A stretch of DNA of 35,285 nt from Bradyrhizobiaceae bacterium (lineage in GTDB: Bacteria > Pseudomonadota > Alphaproteobacteria > Rhizobiales > Xanthobacteraceae). The notes under the pieces were generated by a model, which was given only the letters and a program-made list of their open reading frames with translations, was not told the origin of the DNA and made no database searches. Positions within the stretch are counted from its first letter, which is position 1. Each line of letters starts with the position of its first letter. Location: assembly GCA_947481635.1 (NCBI GenBank), contig CANKHJ010000027.1, positions 1 through 35,285 on the forward strand. Direction: 5' to 3'. This document shows, piece after piece, positions 1-8,214 of the stretch. Position numbers and translations under genes: made by a program.

Positions 1-2559
1 CGCCATCCGAGCCTTGCTTTCCGTTCCGGTCGGACCTTGCGTCTTGACCAGGTCGAGCAGTGCGTCGCGTGCCACCGGGCCGCAGCCGTCATTGTCTGAC
101 ACATTCGCGAGCTTCAGCGTGCGGATGCGTCCCGCGATCGCGTCGCAGGCGCCGCCGACGAACACCATGTCCTGCAGGAGCTGGGTCAGCGTGCCCTCCT
201 GCGACAGGCGCGGGTCGTCACGGACGGCGATCATGAAGCCGTCGGTCCAGCGCTGCATCTGGCGGCTGCGATCGATCCGCGATGTGTTGAATACGAATTC
301 GATCTTCGCCTTGTCCATGCCGTCGAGCTTGGAGATCAGCACGTCGAAGCCCCACGTCGTGATCTCCGTCGGGGTCACCATCTCGCGCACCAGCGCCTGA
401 TCGTCATAGGCCTTCACGAGTTGATAACGGGCATGAGTGTTGCCACCGCGCGCCATCACGATCAGCATGCGGAACGCCTCGCGCGCGTCCTTCTGGTTCT
501 TGGCGCCCTTGAACGCCGCGAGGATGCGCGCCCAATAGGTCTTGAACTGCTCGTCGGTGATCTTCGGGACGTCGCCGGCGGCGGCCGCTCCCGGCTTGTT
601 CGCGGGCTCCGTCGCGAGCGCGACGGTCTGCGCCGCCGGTTTGCTCCCCGAAGGTTGAGCCGGGTCCTTGCCCAGTCCGGCATCGACCCATGCCCCAAGC
701 GCGGCGCGCGCCTCGGGCCCGAAATAGCCCTGAGTGTCGCCCTGGTAATGTCCGGCAGCCTTCAGGTTCGTCTCGATCTCGGCGCGCAGGTTCTGCGGGA
801 TCTGCCGCATCAGCGGCACCATCCGGTCCTCGGCCAATCCTGCCGGCGCGACGCGGAAGCCTTCCATCAGCGCTTCGGCGATCCGCTTCGGCTGGAAGTC
901 GCTCATGCGGCTCTGGATGAAGAAGCCCATGAAGTCCTGTGTCGAGATCGAACCGAGCCGGTCGTTGTAGAGCGCGACCTGTTCGGTGGCGATGTCCCGC
1001 AAGGTCATCTGCTTGGTGCTGTCGAAGCGCGCCTCCCACAGCAATGCGCGCCGGGCCTCGACCGAGTCGCGCTTGGCGGCTTCGCGCAGCCAGCGCAGCT
1101 GCTCGCGCGGGTTCTTGGGCGTGCCGAGGCCATCGTTATAGGCCTTGGCGAGCAGCAGCATGCCGTCGATGTCGCCGAGCTCGGCGGCGCGCTGCAACGA
1201 CTTGGTCGCGGCAACATCGTCCTGCGGGAACACGCCACCGCGACGCAACAGCTTGCCGTGCAGCGTGAAGGCCGGGCCGACATTCTTCGCCATCAGGCGC
1301 TCGAGTCCGCCGCGCACCTGGCCCGCATCGGGGTTCACGCCGCCGGCGCGCCGCTCCAGCAGCCGTACCATCGCGCGGTCGTCGGTGTCGGCGGCCTTCT
1401 CGACCAGCGCATGGCCGAGCGATTCGTCGCGCAATTGATCGTGGCGCGAGAACGCCAGCTCGATCAGCGCCGCCATCGCGCCGGGCTCACCGACCGCGGC
1501 GGCCTCCATCATCGTGAACAGGAACCCCTTTGGATTGTTCAACTTCGCGCTGGTGTGAACCGTAAGCATCTCGGCGAGGCGGATCCGCCTGTCGACATCG
1601 AGATAGGCCGCGTATTCGAGCAGCGGCGCCGCCGTCAGCGGCTCGCGCCGCACGACCCGGCCCTCGACATGGAGCTGTCCGAGCGTGCCGCGCGCCTCGC
1701 TGCTGTAGCGTGCCTTGTCGTCGCGCAGCAGGGCCAGCGCGCGCGGCACATCCTTGGCGCCGCCTTCGCCGCCGATCAGCATGGTCGCGAGCAGCGCTGC
1801 CGCGCTGCCATTGTCAGCGCGCCAGGCGTCCTCCAGCAGCACACGCGCCCGCGCGAGATCGCGCTTCGCGCCATCGAGCCGCAACGCCCGCGCCAGGGCA
1901 ATCTTGCCGTCCGGGTCGGTGGCGACCGTCTCGAGCAGCGCAAATCCGCGCTCGCGTTGCTCCGTTGATCGCTCCGGCCGGGTGAGGATTTCGCCGAGCA
2001 GAATCTTGGCGTGCAACGCCGCGCCTGCCGGCGCTAACGGGACGGCCTTTTCGGCCCATTCCAGTGCGGCAGCCGGGTCACGTTTCGACACGCCGCCAAA
2101 GAACAGGACCTGTGCAAGCGTATAGGTCGCTTGGGGATGTCCGAGTTCGGCTGCCTTGCGCAATGCCGCTTCAGCCGCGACGCGCCCGACCACGTTCCTG
2201 TCGCTGCCGCGTTCGCGGAAGGCATGGATGGTGTAGATGGTGAACAGCGCCTCGGTGTCGCCCTTCGCCGCCAAGGGGCGCAGCACCGCGAATGCGGGTT
2301 CCAGCCGGCCGTCGGCCAGCAGGGCCGCCGCGAATTGGCGTTGCACAGCCGCATCGTTTGGGCTGGCTTCGGCGGCGCGCTGGCACGCCTCGATCGCGGC
2401 CAGTGCCTTCTTGGTCATGTCCGCGGGCTGCGCGTAGTCCGGCTCGTCGGCCAGCCTGCGCGTGCATTCCTGACTTAATGAGGTTGGAGGCGAAGCCTCC
2501 TGCGCGATCACGGGTCCGGAGAGACAGACGAGCAAAAGGGGCAGAAGCCGACGCTTCAT
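1..2559 (-). CDS. Secreted Sel1/TPR-repeat protein (C-terminus cut by window edge)
   Basis: The frame is open from an ATG at 2559 to base 1, giving 853 codons with no stop, so the C-terminus lies outside the window. Residues 1-20 form a signal peptide (MKRR, then a Leu-rich stretch, likely cleavage after VIA or VIAQ), so the product is probably periplasmic or exported. The body is built of Sel1/TPR-type helical repeats, for example around 'AAELGHPQATYTLAQVLFFG' and 'AAELGDIDGMLLLAKAYNDG'. Such repeats mediate protein-protein contacts. After about residue 560 the repeats fade into an Ala/Pro-rich linker and then a non-repeat region that I do not recognise. No enzyme motif is visible. A weak promoter lies just upstream (2595-2622). 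The long open frames on the other strand here are antisense shadows. Family assignment is good; function is unknown. Confidence 0.85.
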   Translation of the reverse strand, partial: MKRRLLPLLLVCLSGPVIAQEASPPTSLSQECTRRLADEPDYAQPADMTKKALAAIEACQRAAEASPNDAAVQRQFAAALLADGRLEPAFAVLRPLAAKGDTEALFTIYTIHAFRERGSDRNVVGRVAAEAALRKAAELGHPQATYTLAQVLFFGGVSKRDPAAALEWAEKAVPLAPAGAALHAKILLGEILTRPERSTEQRERGFALLETVATDPDGKIALARALRLDGAKRDLARARVLLEDAWRADNGSAAALLATMLIGGEGGAKDVPRALALLRDDKARYSSEARGTLGQLHVEGRVVRREPLTAAPLLEYAAYLDVDRRIRLAEMLTVHTSAKLNNPKGFLFTMMEAAAVGEPGAMAALIELAFSRHDQLRDESLGHALVEKAADTDDRAMVRLLERRAGGVNPDAGQVRGGLERLMAKNVGPAFTLHGKLLRRGGVFPQDDVAATKSLQRAAELGDIDGMLLLAKAYNDGLGTPKNPREQLRWLREAAKRDSVEARRALLWEARFDSTKQMTLRDIATEQVALYNDRLGSISTQDFMGFFIQSRMSDFQPKRIAEALMEGFRVAPAGLAEDRMVPLMRQIPQNLRAEIETNLKAAGHYQGDTQGYFGPEARAALGAWVDAGLGKDPAQPSGSKPAAQTVALATEPANKPGAAAAGDVPKITDEQFKTYWARILAAFKGAKNQKDAREAFRMLIVMARGGNTHARYQLVKAYDDQALVREMVTPTEITTWGFDVLISKLDGMDKAKIEFVFNTSRIDRSRQMQRWTDGFMIAVRDDPRLSQEGTLTQLLQDMVFVGGACDAIAGRIRTLKLANVSDNDGCGPVARDALLDLVKTQGPTGTESKARMA

Positions 2560-2594
2560 CGCGACACCTGACGGTTGCCCCCCCGTCGACCTCT

Positions 2595-2622
2595 TTTATA
2601 GCACCATGAGCGACGATTTCGA
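2595..2622 (-). promoter_or_regulatory. Candidate sigma-70 promoter for the Sel1-repeat gene
   Basis: Read on the minus strand, TCGAAA (2622-2617) and TATAAA (2600-2595) are separated by 16 bases, and the -10 box lies about 36 bases before the ATG at 2559. The -10 is good. The -35 matches TTGACA at only four of six positions. The assignment is by inspection only. Confidence 0.35.
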
Positions 2623-2710
2623 GGGGGTGGTGGTGCCCAGAATGCGCGAAGGCCGCCTGTAAAATACCGCCGACCTTTAATTCCGCTGGCCGAGGGATAT
2701 ATCGTTCCTC

Positions 2711-3295
2711 ATGGCGCCACGCGGCTTCACGCTGTTCGACACACCCATCGGGCCCTGCGGCCTGGTGTGGGGCGAGCGCGGCGTCGCCGGCGTGCAACTC
2801 CCGGAGACGAATGAGCGTTCGACCCGTGCGCGGGTGGTAAAACGCTTTCCGGATGCACGCGAAGCACCGCCGCCGGCGGCGATGACGAAGGTGATCGGAC
2901 GCATCGTCGCATTGCTCAACGGCAAACGGACCGATCTGTCCGACATTCCGCTCGACATGGACGGCATGGAAGATTTCAACCGCCGCGTCTATCAGGCGGC
3001 GTTGCGCATTCCGCCCGGCAAGACGCTGACCTATGGCGAGATCGCGGCGCAGATCGGCGAACGCGGCCCCGGCGCGGCGCAAGCGGTCGGGCAAGCGCTC
3101 GGACGCAATCCGATTCCGGTCATCGTTCCGTGCCATCGCGTGCTGGCTGCCAATGGCAAGACCGGCGGCTTCTCGGCGCCTGGTGGGGTCGCGACCAAGC
3201 TGCGGCTGCTGGCGATCGAGAATGCGAGCCGCGGCAGCGAGCCCACCTTGTTCGACTGGGCCGAGCATCCCGCGAAGGTCCTTCCGTCCCGCTGA
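2711..3295 (+). CDS. ogt: Methylated-DNA--[protein]-cysteine S-methyltransferase (Ogt type)
   Basis: This 194-residue protein repairs O6-alkylguanine (and O4-alkylthymine) in DNA by irreversible transfer of the alkyl group to its own cysteine. The diagnostic active-site motif PCHRV is at residues 140-144, with acceptor Cys141, followed by the conserved GGFSAPGG stretch. The DNA-binding helix region (FNRRVYQAALRIPPGKTLTYGEIA) spans about residues 89-112. Length matches stand-alone Ogt/MGMT proteins, and there is no Ada-type N-terminal domain. The ATG at 2711 follows a weak purine-rich GAGGGA. The gene stands alone, divergent from the Sel1-repeat gene. No alkylation-response operator was recognised. 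Confidence 0.93.
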   Translation: MAPRGFTLFDTPIGPCGLVWGERGVAGVQLPETNERSTRARVVKRFPDAREAPPPAAMTKVIGRIVALLNGKRTDLSDIPLDMDGMEDFNRRVYQAALRIPPGKTLTYGEIAAQIGERGPGAAQAVGQALGRNPIPVIVPCHRVLAANGKTGGFSAPGGVATKLRLLAIENASRGSEPTLFDWAEHPAKVLPSR

Positions 3296-3420
3296 ATCCC
3301 ATGTGGTCACCGACGGCAGCGGCCATGTACAGGTCGCAAGACGCGGTGTATCAAGCCGCCAACAACACCAATGATGCGGCCCGTCGGGGACCGACATCAT
3401 GCGTATCGAGCGAGGAAATG

Positions 3421-4446
3421 ATGCTGTTCCCCACCACCCTTGTCGGTTCTTATTCTCAGCCGGAATGGCTGATCGACCGCGCCAAGCTCGCCGAAAAGGG
3501 CCCGCCGCGCATCCGGCGCACCGACTTGTGGCGCATTCCGGATGAATTCCTCGAACAGGCGCAGGACGACGCGACGCTGATCGCGATCCGTGCGCAGGAG
3601 CGCGCGGGGCTCGACATCATCACCGATGGCGAGATCCGGCGCGAAAGCTATTCGAACCGTTTCGCGACTGCGCTCGAAGGCGTCGACATCGAGAATCCCG
3701 GCATCGTGCCGAGCCGCAGCGGGCGGCCGGACCAAGTGCCGCGCATCGTCGGCAAGATCCGCCGCAAGCATGCGGTGGAGGCGCGCGATACGAAATTCCT
3801 GCGCGCCAATACCGACAAGACCATCAAGATCACGGTGCCGGGCCCGTTCACCATGGCGCAGCAGGCCAAGGATGAGTTCTACAACGACGAAGTCGCGGTC
3901 GCGATGGACTACGCCATTGCGGTGAATGAGGAGGTTAAGGACCTGTTCGCCGCTGGCGCCGACATCGTGCAACTCGACGAGCCCTATATGCAGGCGCGGC
4001 CAGACAAGGCGCGCGATTTCGGCATCAAGGCGGTGAACCGCGCGCTCCAAGGCGTCACCGGCAAGACCGCGATCCACCTCTGCTTCGGCTACGCCTATAT
4101 CGTCAAGAACAAGCCGAACGAATACGCCTTCCTCACCGAGCTGGAAGATTCGGACGTCGATCAGATATCGTTCGAAACCGCCGAGCCGCAATTCGACCTG
4201 TCGGTGCTGAAGAAGATGCCGACCAAGGACATCATCCTCGGCGTCATCGACCTGTCGAAGATGGAGATCGAGACGCCGCAGATCGTCGCCGACCGTATCT
4301 TGCGCGCGGTCCCGCATGTCGATCCGAAGCGGATCGTGGTGGCGCCGGATTGCGGACTCAAGTTCCTACCGAACCAGATCGCCTATGCCAAGATGCGTGC
4401 GATGGTCGAAGGCGCGAAGATCGCGCGACAGAAGGTCGGCGGGTAA
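3421..4446 (+). CDS. MetE-like cobalamin-independent methyltransferase (single C-terminal-type domain)
   Basis: The 341-residue product belongs to the family of the C-terminal catalytic domain of cobalamin-independent methionine synthase. It begins with the typical (T)TLVGSYSQP and continues with 'ITDGEIRRESYSNRF', 'VPGPFTM' and 'IVQLDEP'. Candidate zinc ligands are the His and Cys of HLCFGY and the Cys of VAPDCGLKFLP, as in MetE. It lacks the N-terminal MetE half (full-length MetE is about 750 residues), so it may transfer methyl or alkyl groups between a thiol and an unknown donor rather than make methionine; epoxyalkane:coenzyme M transferase is one relative with other chemistry. The start is chosen at 3421 because GAGCGAGGA lies just upstream and homology begins at MLFPTT; the adjacent ATG at 3418 is the alternative. 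The open frame further upstream has no homology. Confidence 0.8.
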   Translation: MLFPTTLVGSYSQPEWLIDRAKLAEKGPPRIRRTDLWRIPDEFLEQAQDDATLIAIRAQERAGLDIITDGEIRRESYSNRFATALEGVDIENPGIVPSRSGRPDQVPRIVGKIRRKHAVEARDTKFLRANTDKTIKITVPGPFTMAQQAKDEFYNDEVAVAMDYAIAVNEEVKDLFAAGADIVQLDEPYMQARPDKARDFGIKAVNRALQGVTGKTAIHLCFGYAYIVKNKPNEYAFLTELEDSDVDQISFETAEPQFDLSVLKKMPTKDIILGVIDLSKMEIETPQIVADRILRAVPHVDPKRIVVAPDCGLKFLPNQIAYAKMRAMVEGAKIARQKVGG

Positions 4447-4482
4447 TTATCGGGTGCCCCGCTTTCGCGCGGACACGAGAGG

Positions 4483-5298
4483 TTAGGTCCCGCGGCCCGG
4501 CAGGATCGCGGTGGAGCCGCCGTCGATCGGGATGATCGCGCCGGTGATGTAGCTGCCGGCCGGCGAGGCGAGCAGCAGCGCGAGGCCCTTGATCTCGTCG
4601 GTATGCGCGACGCGCTTCATCGGCACGCCGTCCGCGAACACCTTCGCTGTCGCCTTGTCGGTATGCAGGCGTCCGCCGCCGATATTGGTGAGGAACGGGC
4701 CCGGCGCGATCACGTTCACGCGCACGTTGTCGAGCGCGAAATCCGCCGCCGCCTGACGCACCGCGTTGTGCAGGCCGGCCTTGGATGCGGCATAGCCGTA
4801 GCTGACGATCGGCTCGGCGGTCAGCCCCGCGACCGATGAGGTCACCACGATGCTGCCACGCTTCTGCGGCCGCATGTGCCGCGCCGCATGCGCGATGGTC
4901 AGCAGGTTGCAGGTAAGGTTGACCTCGACAACGCGGCGGAAGCCTTCGAAATCGATCGCGGTCAGGCTGCCATTCGGATCGACCAGGAAGCCGCGGCCGT
5001 GGCTGATGCCGACATTGGCGAACATGATGTCGAGCCGGCCATGCTTCGCAGCGAGCCCGTCAATGGTGGTGCGCAGCTTGTCGGTGTCGGCGATGTCGAG
5101 CACCTGGCAGTCGACGTCGCAGCCGGCGGCGCGCAGCCGCGAGGTGGCCGCCTCCAGCCGCTCCGGTGTCTTGCCGGTGAGCAGCACCTTGGCCCCGTTC
5201 TCGGCCAGCACCTCGGCATAGGCGAGCCCGATGCCGCTGCCGGCGCCGGTGACCATGGCGACGTGGCCTTCGATATTGAACAAAGCCGACTGCTTCAT
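4483..5298 (-). CDS. SDR-family NAD(P)-dependent oxidoreductase
   Basis: The 271-residue classical short-chain dehydrogenase has the Rossmann cofactor motif TGAGSGIG at residues 17-24, the structural FANVG near 93-97, catalytic Ser154/155, Tyr169 and Lys173 (YAASK), and the late PG motif followed by a family-typical C-terminus ending IDGGSTAILPG. It should oxidise or reduce an alcohol/ketone pair; the substrate cannot be deduced. The start at 5298 is preferred over an in-frame ATG at 5331 because AGGA sits about 8 bases upstream and homology begins there. It follows the alpha/beta hydrolase gene by 48 bases on the same strand, so the two are probably co-transcribed. Confidence 0.9.
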   Translation of the reverse strand: MKQSALFNIEGHVAMVTGAGSGIGLAYAEVLAENGAKVLLTGKTPERLEAATSRLRAAGCDVDCQVLDIADTDKLRTTIDGLAAKHGRLDIMFANVGISHGRGFLVDPNGSLTAIDFEGFRRVVEVNLTCNLLTIAHAARHMRPQKRGSIVVTSSVAGLTAEPIVSYGYAASKAGLHNAVRQAAADFALDNVRVNVIAPGPFLTNIGGGRLHTDKATAKVFADGVPMKRVAHTDEIKGLALLLASPAGSYITGAIIPIDGGSTAILPGRGT

Positions 5299-5346
5299 GG
5301 GGTCGTTCCTGACGTGAATGCGCCGTCGCAAATTGTGTCTCTGGCC

Positions 5347-6102
5347 TTAGCCTAAATGCAGCCCGCGGACTAATGACGCGACCGCTTCCGGCGCCTGGAC
5401 ATGCGGGTTGTGTCCGCAGCCGTCGAACTCGACAGCGTCGCGATCGAAGGTGAGCAGGTCTGCCAGCGCCACAGCCGGGTCGTTCGACCCGCGCCCAAGC
5501 CGCATCGGCGCGCGGCACATCGCCACCATATCGTCGAGCGGCGGGCCGGCGACGCGCACCGTCGCGGAGTCGGCGCAGAGCCGCCAGTGGCCGCCTTCTT
5601 CGCGGATGCCGGCCTCGACGACCGGTGAATTCGCGTCCGCGATTCCGTTCAGACCGGCGACCAGCAGGAATCGCTCGGCTGCGGCCTCGCGGGTATCGAA
5701 CCGGCGGACCGGGCTTTCCGCGACCTTGGCAAGCTTCGCCATCTCGTCGTCGGAGAATCCCTTCTTGGCGCCAAAGGCGGTGAGCCGCGCCACGCTGACG
5801 CCGAACATGCCGCTCGCCAGCACCAGCCCGACCGCGCCGCCCATCGAATGGCCGACGACATGCACCGCCTCGCCCGGCATCAGCAGGTCGGCGACGTCCA
5901 CCGCGTGGTGCGCGAGACTGTAGTTGCGGGTATGCGCCGAGCGGCCATGGCCGCGCAGGTCGGGGATGATGACGCGCCCAGGCCAGCGCAGCGCCTCCAC
6001 GAATGGGTGCCACACCGCGCCGTTGACGCCGAGGCCATGCAGCAGGATCAGAGTCGGGTCGCCGGTGCCGATCGTTTCGACAAAGAGCCGTCCTGTCATC
6101 AT
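5347..6102 (-). CDS. Alpha/beta-fold hydrolase
   Basis: The 251-residue protein has the alpha/beta-hydrolase fold. HGLG (22-25) forms the oxyanion region, GHSMGG (84-89) carries nucleophile Ser86, and the C-terminal GCGHNPH supplies the likely catalytic His at about 231. 'IIPDLRGHGRS' is also typical. There is no signal peptide, so it acts in the cytoplasm. Relatives include C-C bond hydrolases of meta-cleavage pathways, lactonases and esterases, and the sequence alone does not decide among them. Gene order (hydrolase then SDR, next to aromatic-oxidation genes) fits a catabolic role. It diverges from the metallo-beta-lactamase-fold gene across about 210 bases that hold a GC-rich palindrome at 6258-6271 but no clear promoter. 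Confidence 0.88.
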   Translation of the reverse strand: MMTGRLFVETIGTGDPTLILLHGLGVNGAVWHPFVEALRWPGRVIIPDLRGHGRSAHTRNYSLAHHAVDVADLLMPGEAVHVVGHSMGGAVGLVLASGMFGVSVARLTAFGAKKGFSDDEMAKLAKVAESPVRRFDTREAAAERFLLVAGLNGIADANSPVVEAGIREEGGHWRLCADSATVRVAGPPLDDMVAMCRAPMRLGRGSNDPAVALADLLTFDRDAVEFDGCGHNPHVQAPEAVASLVRGLHLG

Positions 6103-6311
6103 GACCGTTGGTGTCCTGCGTACGGCCGTGTATCGGCTCGGCTCGAGCGCCGCAAGCTTCGGCGCTGACGCATTCTAGTGAATTTCTCGATCACCCGTCG
6201 ACCACCCTGACCGACACGGATCGGCGCCGGAGTTATGCTGTGGTTTCCTTGCTCGATGCGGGCGCGCCCGCTAGAGCGGAATGAACGCAGACTGCCGATG
6301 GGGAGAACGCC

Positions 6312-7043
6312 ATGACAGCTAGGATCGACGAGATCGCCGACGGCATTTATCGCATCTCGGTATTCGTGCCGGAGGTCGCACCGCCGGCCGGCTTCACGTT
6401 CAACCATTTCCTGGTGCGCGACGAGCAGCCGCTGCTGTTCCATACCGGCAAGCGCAAGATGTTTCCGCTGGTGTCGGAAGCGGTGGCGAAGCTCATGCCG
6501 GTCGAGACGTTGCGCTGGATCGGCTTCGGTCATTTCGAGGCGGACGAATGCGGCGCGATGAACGAGTGGCTGGCGGCATCGCCGCATGCCGAGATCGTGC
6601 ATGGCATGGTCGGTTGCCGCCTCTCGATCGAGGATATGGCCGACCGTGCGCCGCGCGCGCTGGCTGACGGCGCGGTGATCGAGACCGGCCGGCGGCGGTT
6701 CCGCTATATCGATACGCCGCATGTCCCGCACGGATGGGATGCCGCGGTGCTGTTCGAGGAGACCGAAGGGACGCTGTTCTGCGGCGACCTGTTCTCGCAG
6801 TATGGCGACCCGGCCCCGGTGACGTCGTCCGACGTGGTCGAGGCCGCTACCGCGACCAACAATTTTTCGTATTCCACCAGCCTTGGGCCGGCCACGGTGC
6901 CCACCATCCGCAAGCTGGCGGCATTGAACCCGCGCCTGCTCGCGATCATGCATGGCTCGTCTTACGCAGGCGACGGAGGTGGCGCGCTCAATCAGTTGGG
7001 CGACCGTTACGACGCGTATCTTCGCAGCATGACGACTGGATAG
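6312..7043 (+). CDS. Metallo-beta-lactamase-fold protein with flavodiiron-type (ODP) metal site
   Basis: The 243-residue protein has the metal-site pattern of the di-iron domain of flavodiiron proteins rather than of zinc beta-lactamases. HFEAD (His74, Glu76, Asp78) is followed by His137 or His140, Asp159 (FCGDLFSQYG) and His214 (IMHGSS). The flavodoxin domain of true flavodiiron enzymes is absent. It could reduce O2 or NO with an external partner, act as a sensor, or hydrolyse a thioester or lactone. It heads a plus-strand run with a quinone-oxidoreductase homologue, an FAD hydroxylase and a VOC protein. GGGGAGA stands 8 bases before the ATG. Confidence 0.82.
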   Translation: MTARIDEIADGIYRISVFVPEVAPPAGFTFNHFLVRDEQPLLFHTGKRKMFPLVSEAVAKLMPVETLRWIGFGHFEADECGAMNEWLAASPHAEIVHGMVGCRLSIEDMADRAPRALADGAVIETGRRRFRYIDTPHVPHGWDAAVLFEETEGTLFCGDLFSQYGDPAPVTSSDVVEAATATNNFSYSTSLGPATVPTIRKLAALNPRLLAIMHGSSYAGDGGGALNQLGDRYDAYLRSMTTG

Positions 7044-7087
7044 TGGCATGCTACTTCACGCGAATTGAACATCATGGGAGAGACGCG

Positions 7088-8050
7088 ATGAAGGCTGCGG
7101 TGGGTACCCCGAACGGGCTCGAATTACGCGACATTCCGCAGCCGAGGCCGAAGGCCAATGAGGTGCTGGTGAAGGTCCGCACCGCAGGCCTCAACCGCGC
7201 CGACCTCAGCGCGGCGCGCGGTACCGGCGGCCATGGCGCCGTCGGCGCGACCGTCGGGCTGGAATGGTCCGGTGAGGTGGTCGAGGCCGGCGCCGAGGTG
7301 AAGCACGTCAAGGCCGGCGATCGCGTTGCCTGCTCCGGCGGCGGCGGTTATGCGGAGTATGCCGTCAGCGACTGGGGCCGGGTGATAAAAATACCCGGCA
7401 ACATGGATTTCGACACGGCGGCCTCGCTGCCGATCGCGCTCTACACCATGCACAACGCGGTGGTCACCGCTGGCCGCATGCAGGCCGGCGAGAGCGTGCT
7501 GATCCAAGGTGCGAGTTCGGGCGTGGGATTGATGGGATTGCAGATCGCGAAGAGCAAGGGCGCGAAGCTGGTGATCGGTTCGTCCACCAACGACGAGCGC
7601 CGCGCCAAGCTGAAGGACTACGGCGCCGACATGACGATCGACACGCGCGACGAGACCTGGCCCGACCACGTGCTGAAGGCGACCGACGGCAAGGGCGTCG
7701 ACCTGATCGTCGACATGGTGTCCGGCGCGCTGGTCAATCCGAGCCTGCGCGCAACCAAGATCCTCGGCCGCATCGTCAATGTCGGACGGCTCGGCGGGCA
7801 GACCGGCGAATTCAACTTCGACACCCACGCCGCGCGGCGCATCGATTATATCGGCGTCACCTTCCGCACGCGTTCGATTGAAGAAGTGCGCGAGATCGGC
7901 AAGCGCGCCCAGGCCGATTTGTGGGATGCGCTCACCGCTGGCGAGATCAAGCTGCCGATCGACCGCACGTTCAAACTCGACCAGGCCGTGGAAGCACAGG
8001 CCTACATGAAGGCGAACAAGCATTTCGGGAAGATCCTGCTGACGATGTGA
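7088..8050 (+). CDS. Quinone-oxidoreductase-like MDR-family dehydrogenase
   Basis: The 320-residue protein belongs to the medium-chain dehydrogenase/reductase superfamily. It has an N-terminal GroES-like part (MKAAVGTPNGLELRDIPQPR, 'GLNRADL', 'GLEWSGEVVEAG') and a nucleotide-binding motif GASSGVGLMGLQIAKSKGA. The cysteine cluster of zinc alcohol dehydrogenases is missing, which points to the quinone oxidoreductase/enoyl reductase branch using NADPH. The start at 7088 has GGGAGAG about 6 bases upstream and is where homology begins. The frame is open much further upstream, but that part overlaps the preceding gene in a different reading frame. A palindromic repeat separates it from the next gene. 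Confidence 0.9.
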   Translation: MKAAVGTPNGLELRDIPQPRPKANEVLVKVRTAGLNRADLSAARGTGGHGAVGATVGLEWSGEVVEAGAEVKHVKAGDRVACSGGGGYAEYAVSDWGRVIKIPGNMDFDTAASLPIALYTMHNAVVTAGRMQAGESVLIQGASSGVGLMGLQIAKSKGAKLVIGSSTNDERRAKLKDYGADMTIDTRDETWPDHVLKATDGKGVDLIVDMVSGALVNPSLRATKILGRIVNVGRLGGQTGEFNFDTHAARRIDYIGVTFRTRSIEEVREIGKRAQADLWDALTAGEIKLPIDRTFKLDQAVEAQAYMKANKHFGKILLTM

Positions 8051-8075
8051 GACGGACGCGACACCACTCACTGCG

Positions 8076-8199
8076 CGTCATGCCCGGACTTGTTCCGGGC
8101 ATCCACGTCTTCCTGCTGTGCTGATGCAAAGACGTGGATGGCCGGGCATAGGCAAGCGAAGCGACGCCGTCCTTCGGACAGCTTTGCCCGGCCATGACG
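8076..8199. repeat. Dispersed palindromic repeat (CGTCATGCCCGG type)
   Basis: CGTCATGCCCGG at 8076-8087 is mirrored, with one mismatch, by the CCGGCCATGACG end at 8188-8199. Nested inside is a perfect 11-bp inverted pair, ATCCACGTCTT at 8101-8111 and AAGACGTGGAT at 8129-8139. The transcript could fold into a long branched stem between two co-directional genes. Elements of this kind are dispersed in intergenic DNA of Bradyrhizobium and relatives. It may separate expression of the dehydrogenase and hydroxylase genes or stabilise the upstream mRNA; neither is shown. Confidence 0.8.
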
Positions 8200-8214
8200 G
8201 AGAGTGAGGAACGA

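Noticed and set aside
421-1968. Open frame of 515 codons on the plus strand opposite the Sel1-repeat gene
   Set aside because: It lies antisense to a continuous, signal-peptide-bearing coding frame, has low-complexity Arg/Ala-rich composition and no family motif; it is a high-GC shadow.
3130-3420. Upstream extension of the MetE-like frame overlapping ogt
   Set aside because: It overlaps ogt in another frame, shows no homology, and a ribosome binding site is present near 3410-3416 for the shorter start.
6734-7087. Upstream extension of the quinone-oxidoreductase frame
   Set aside because: It overlaps the metallo-beta-lactamase-fold gene; homology and a ribosome binding site place the start at 7088.
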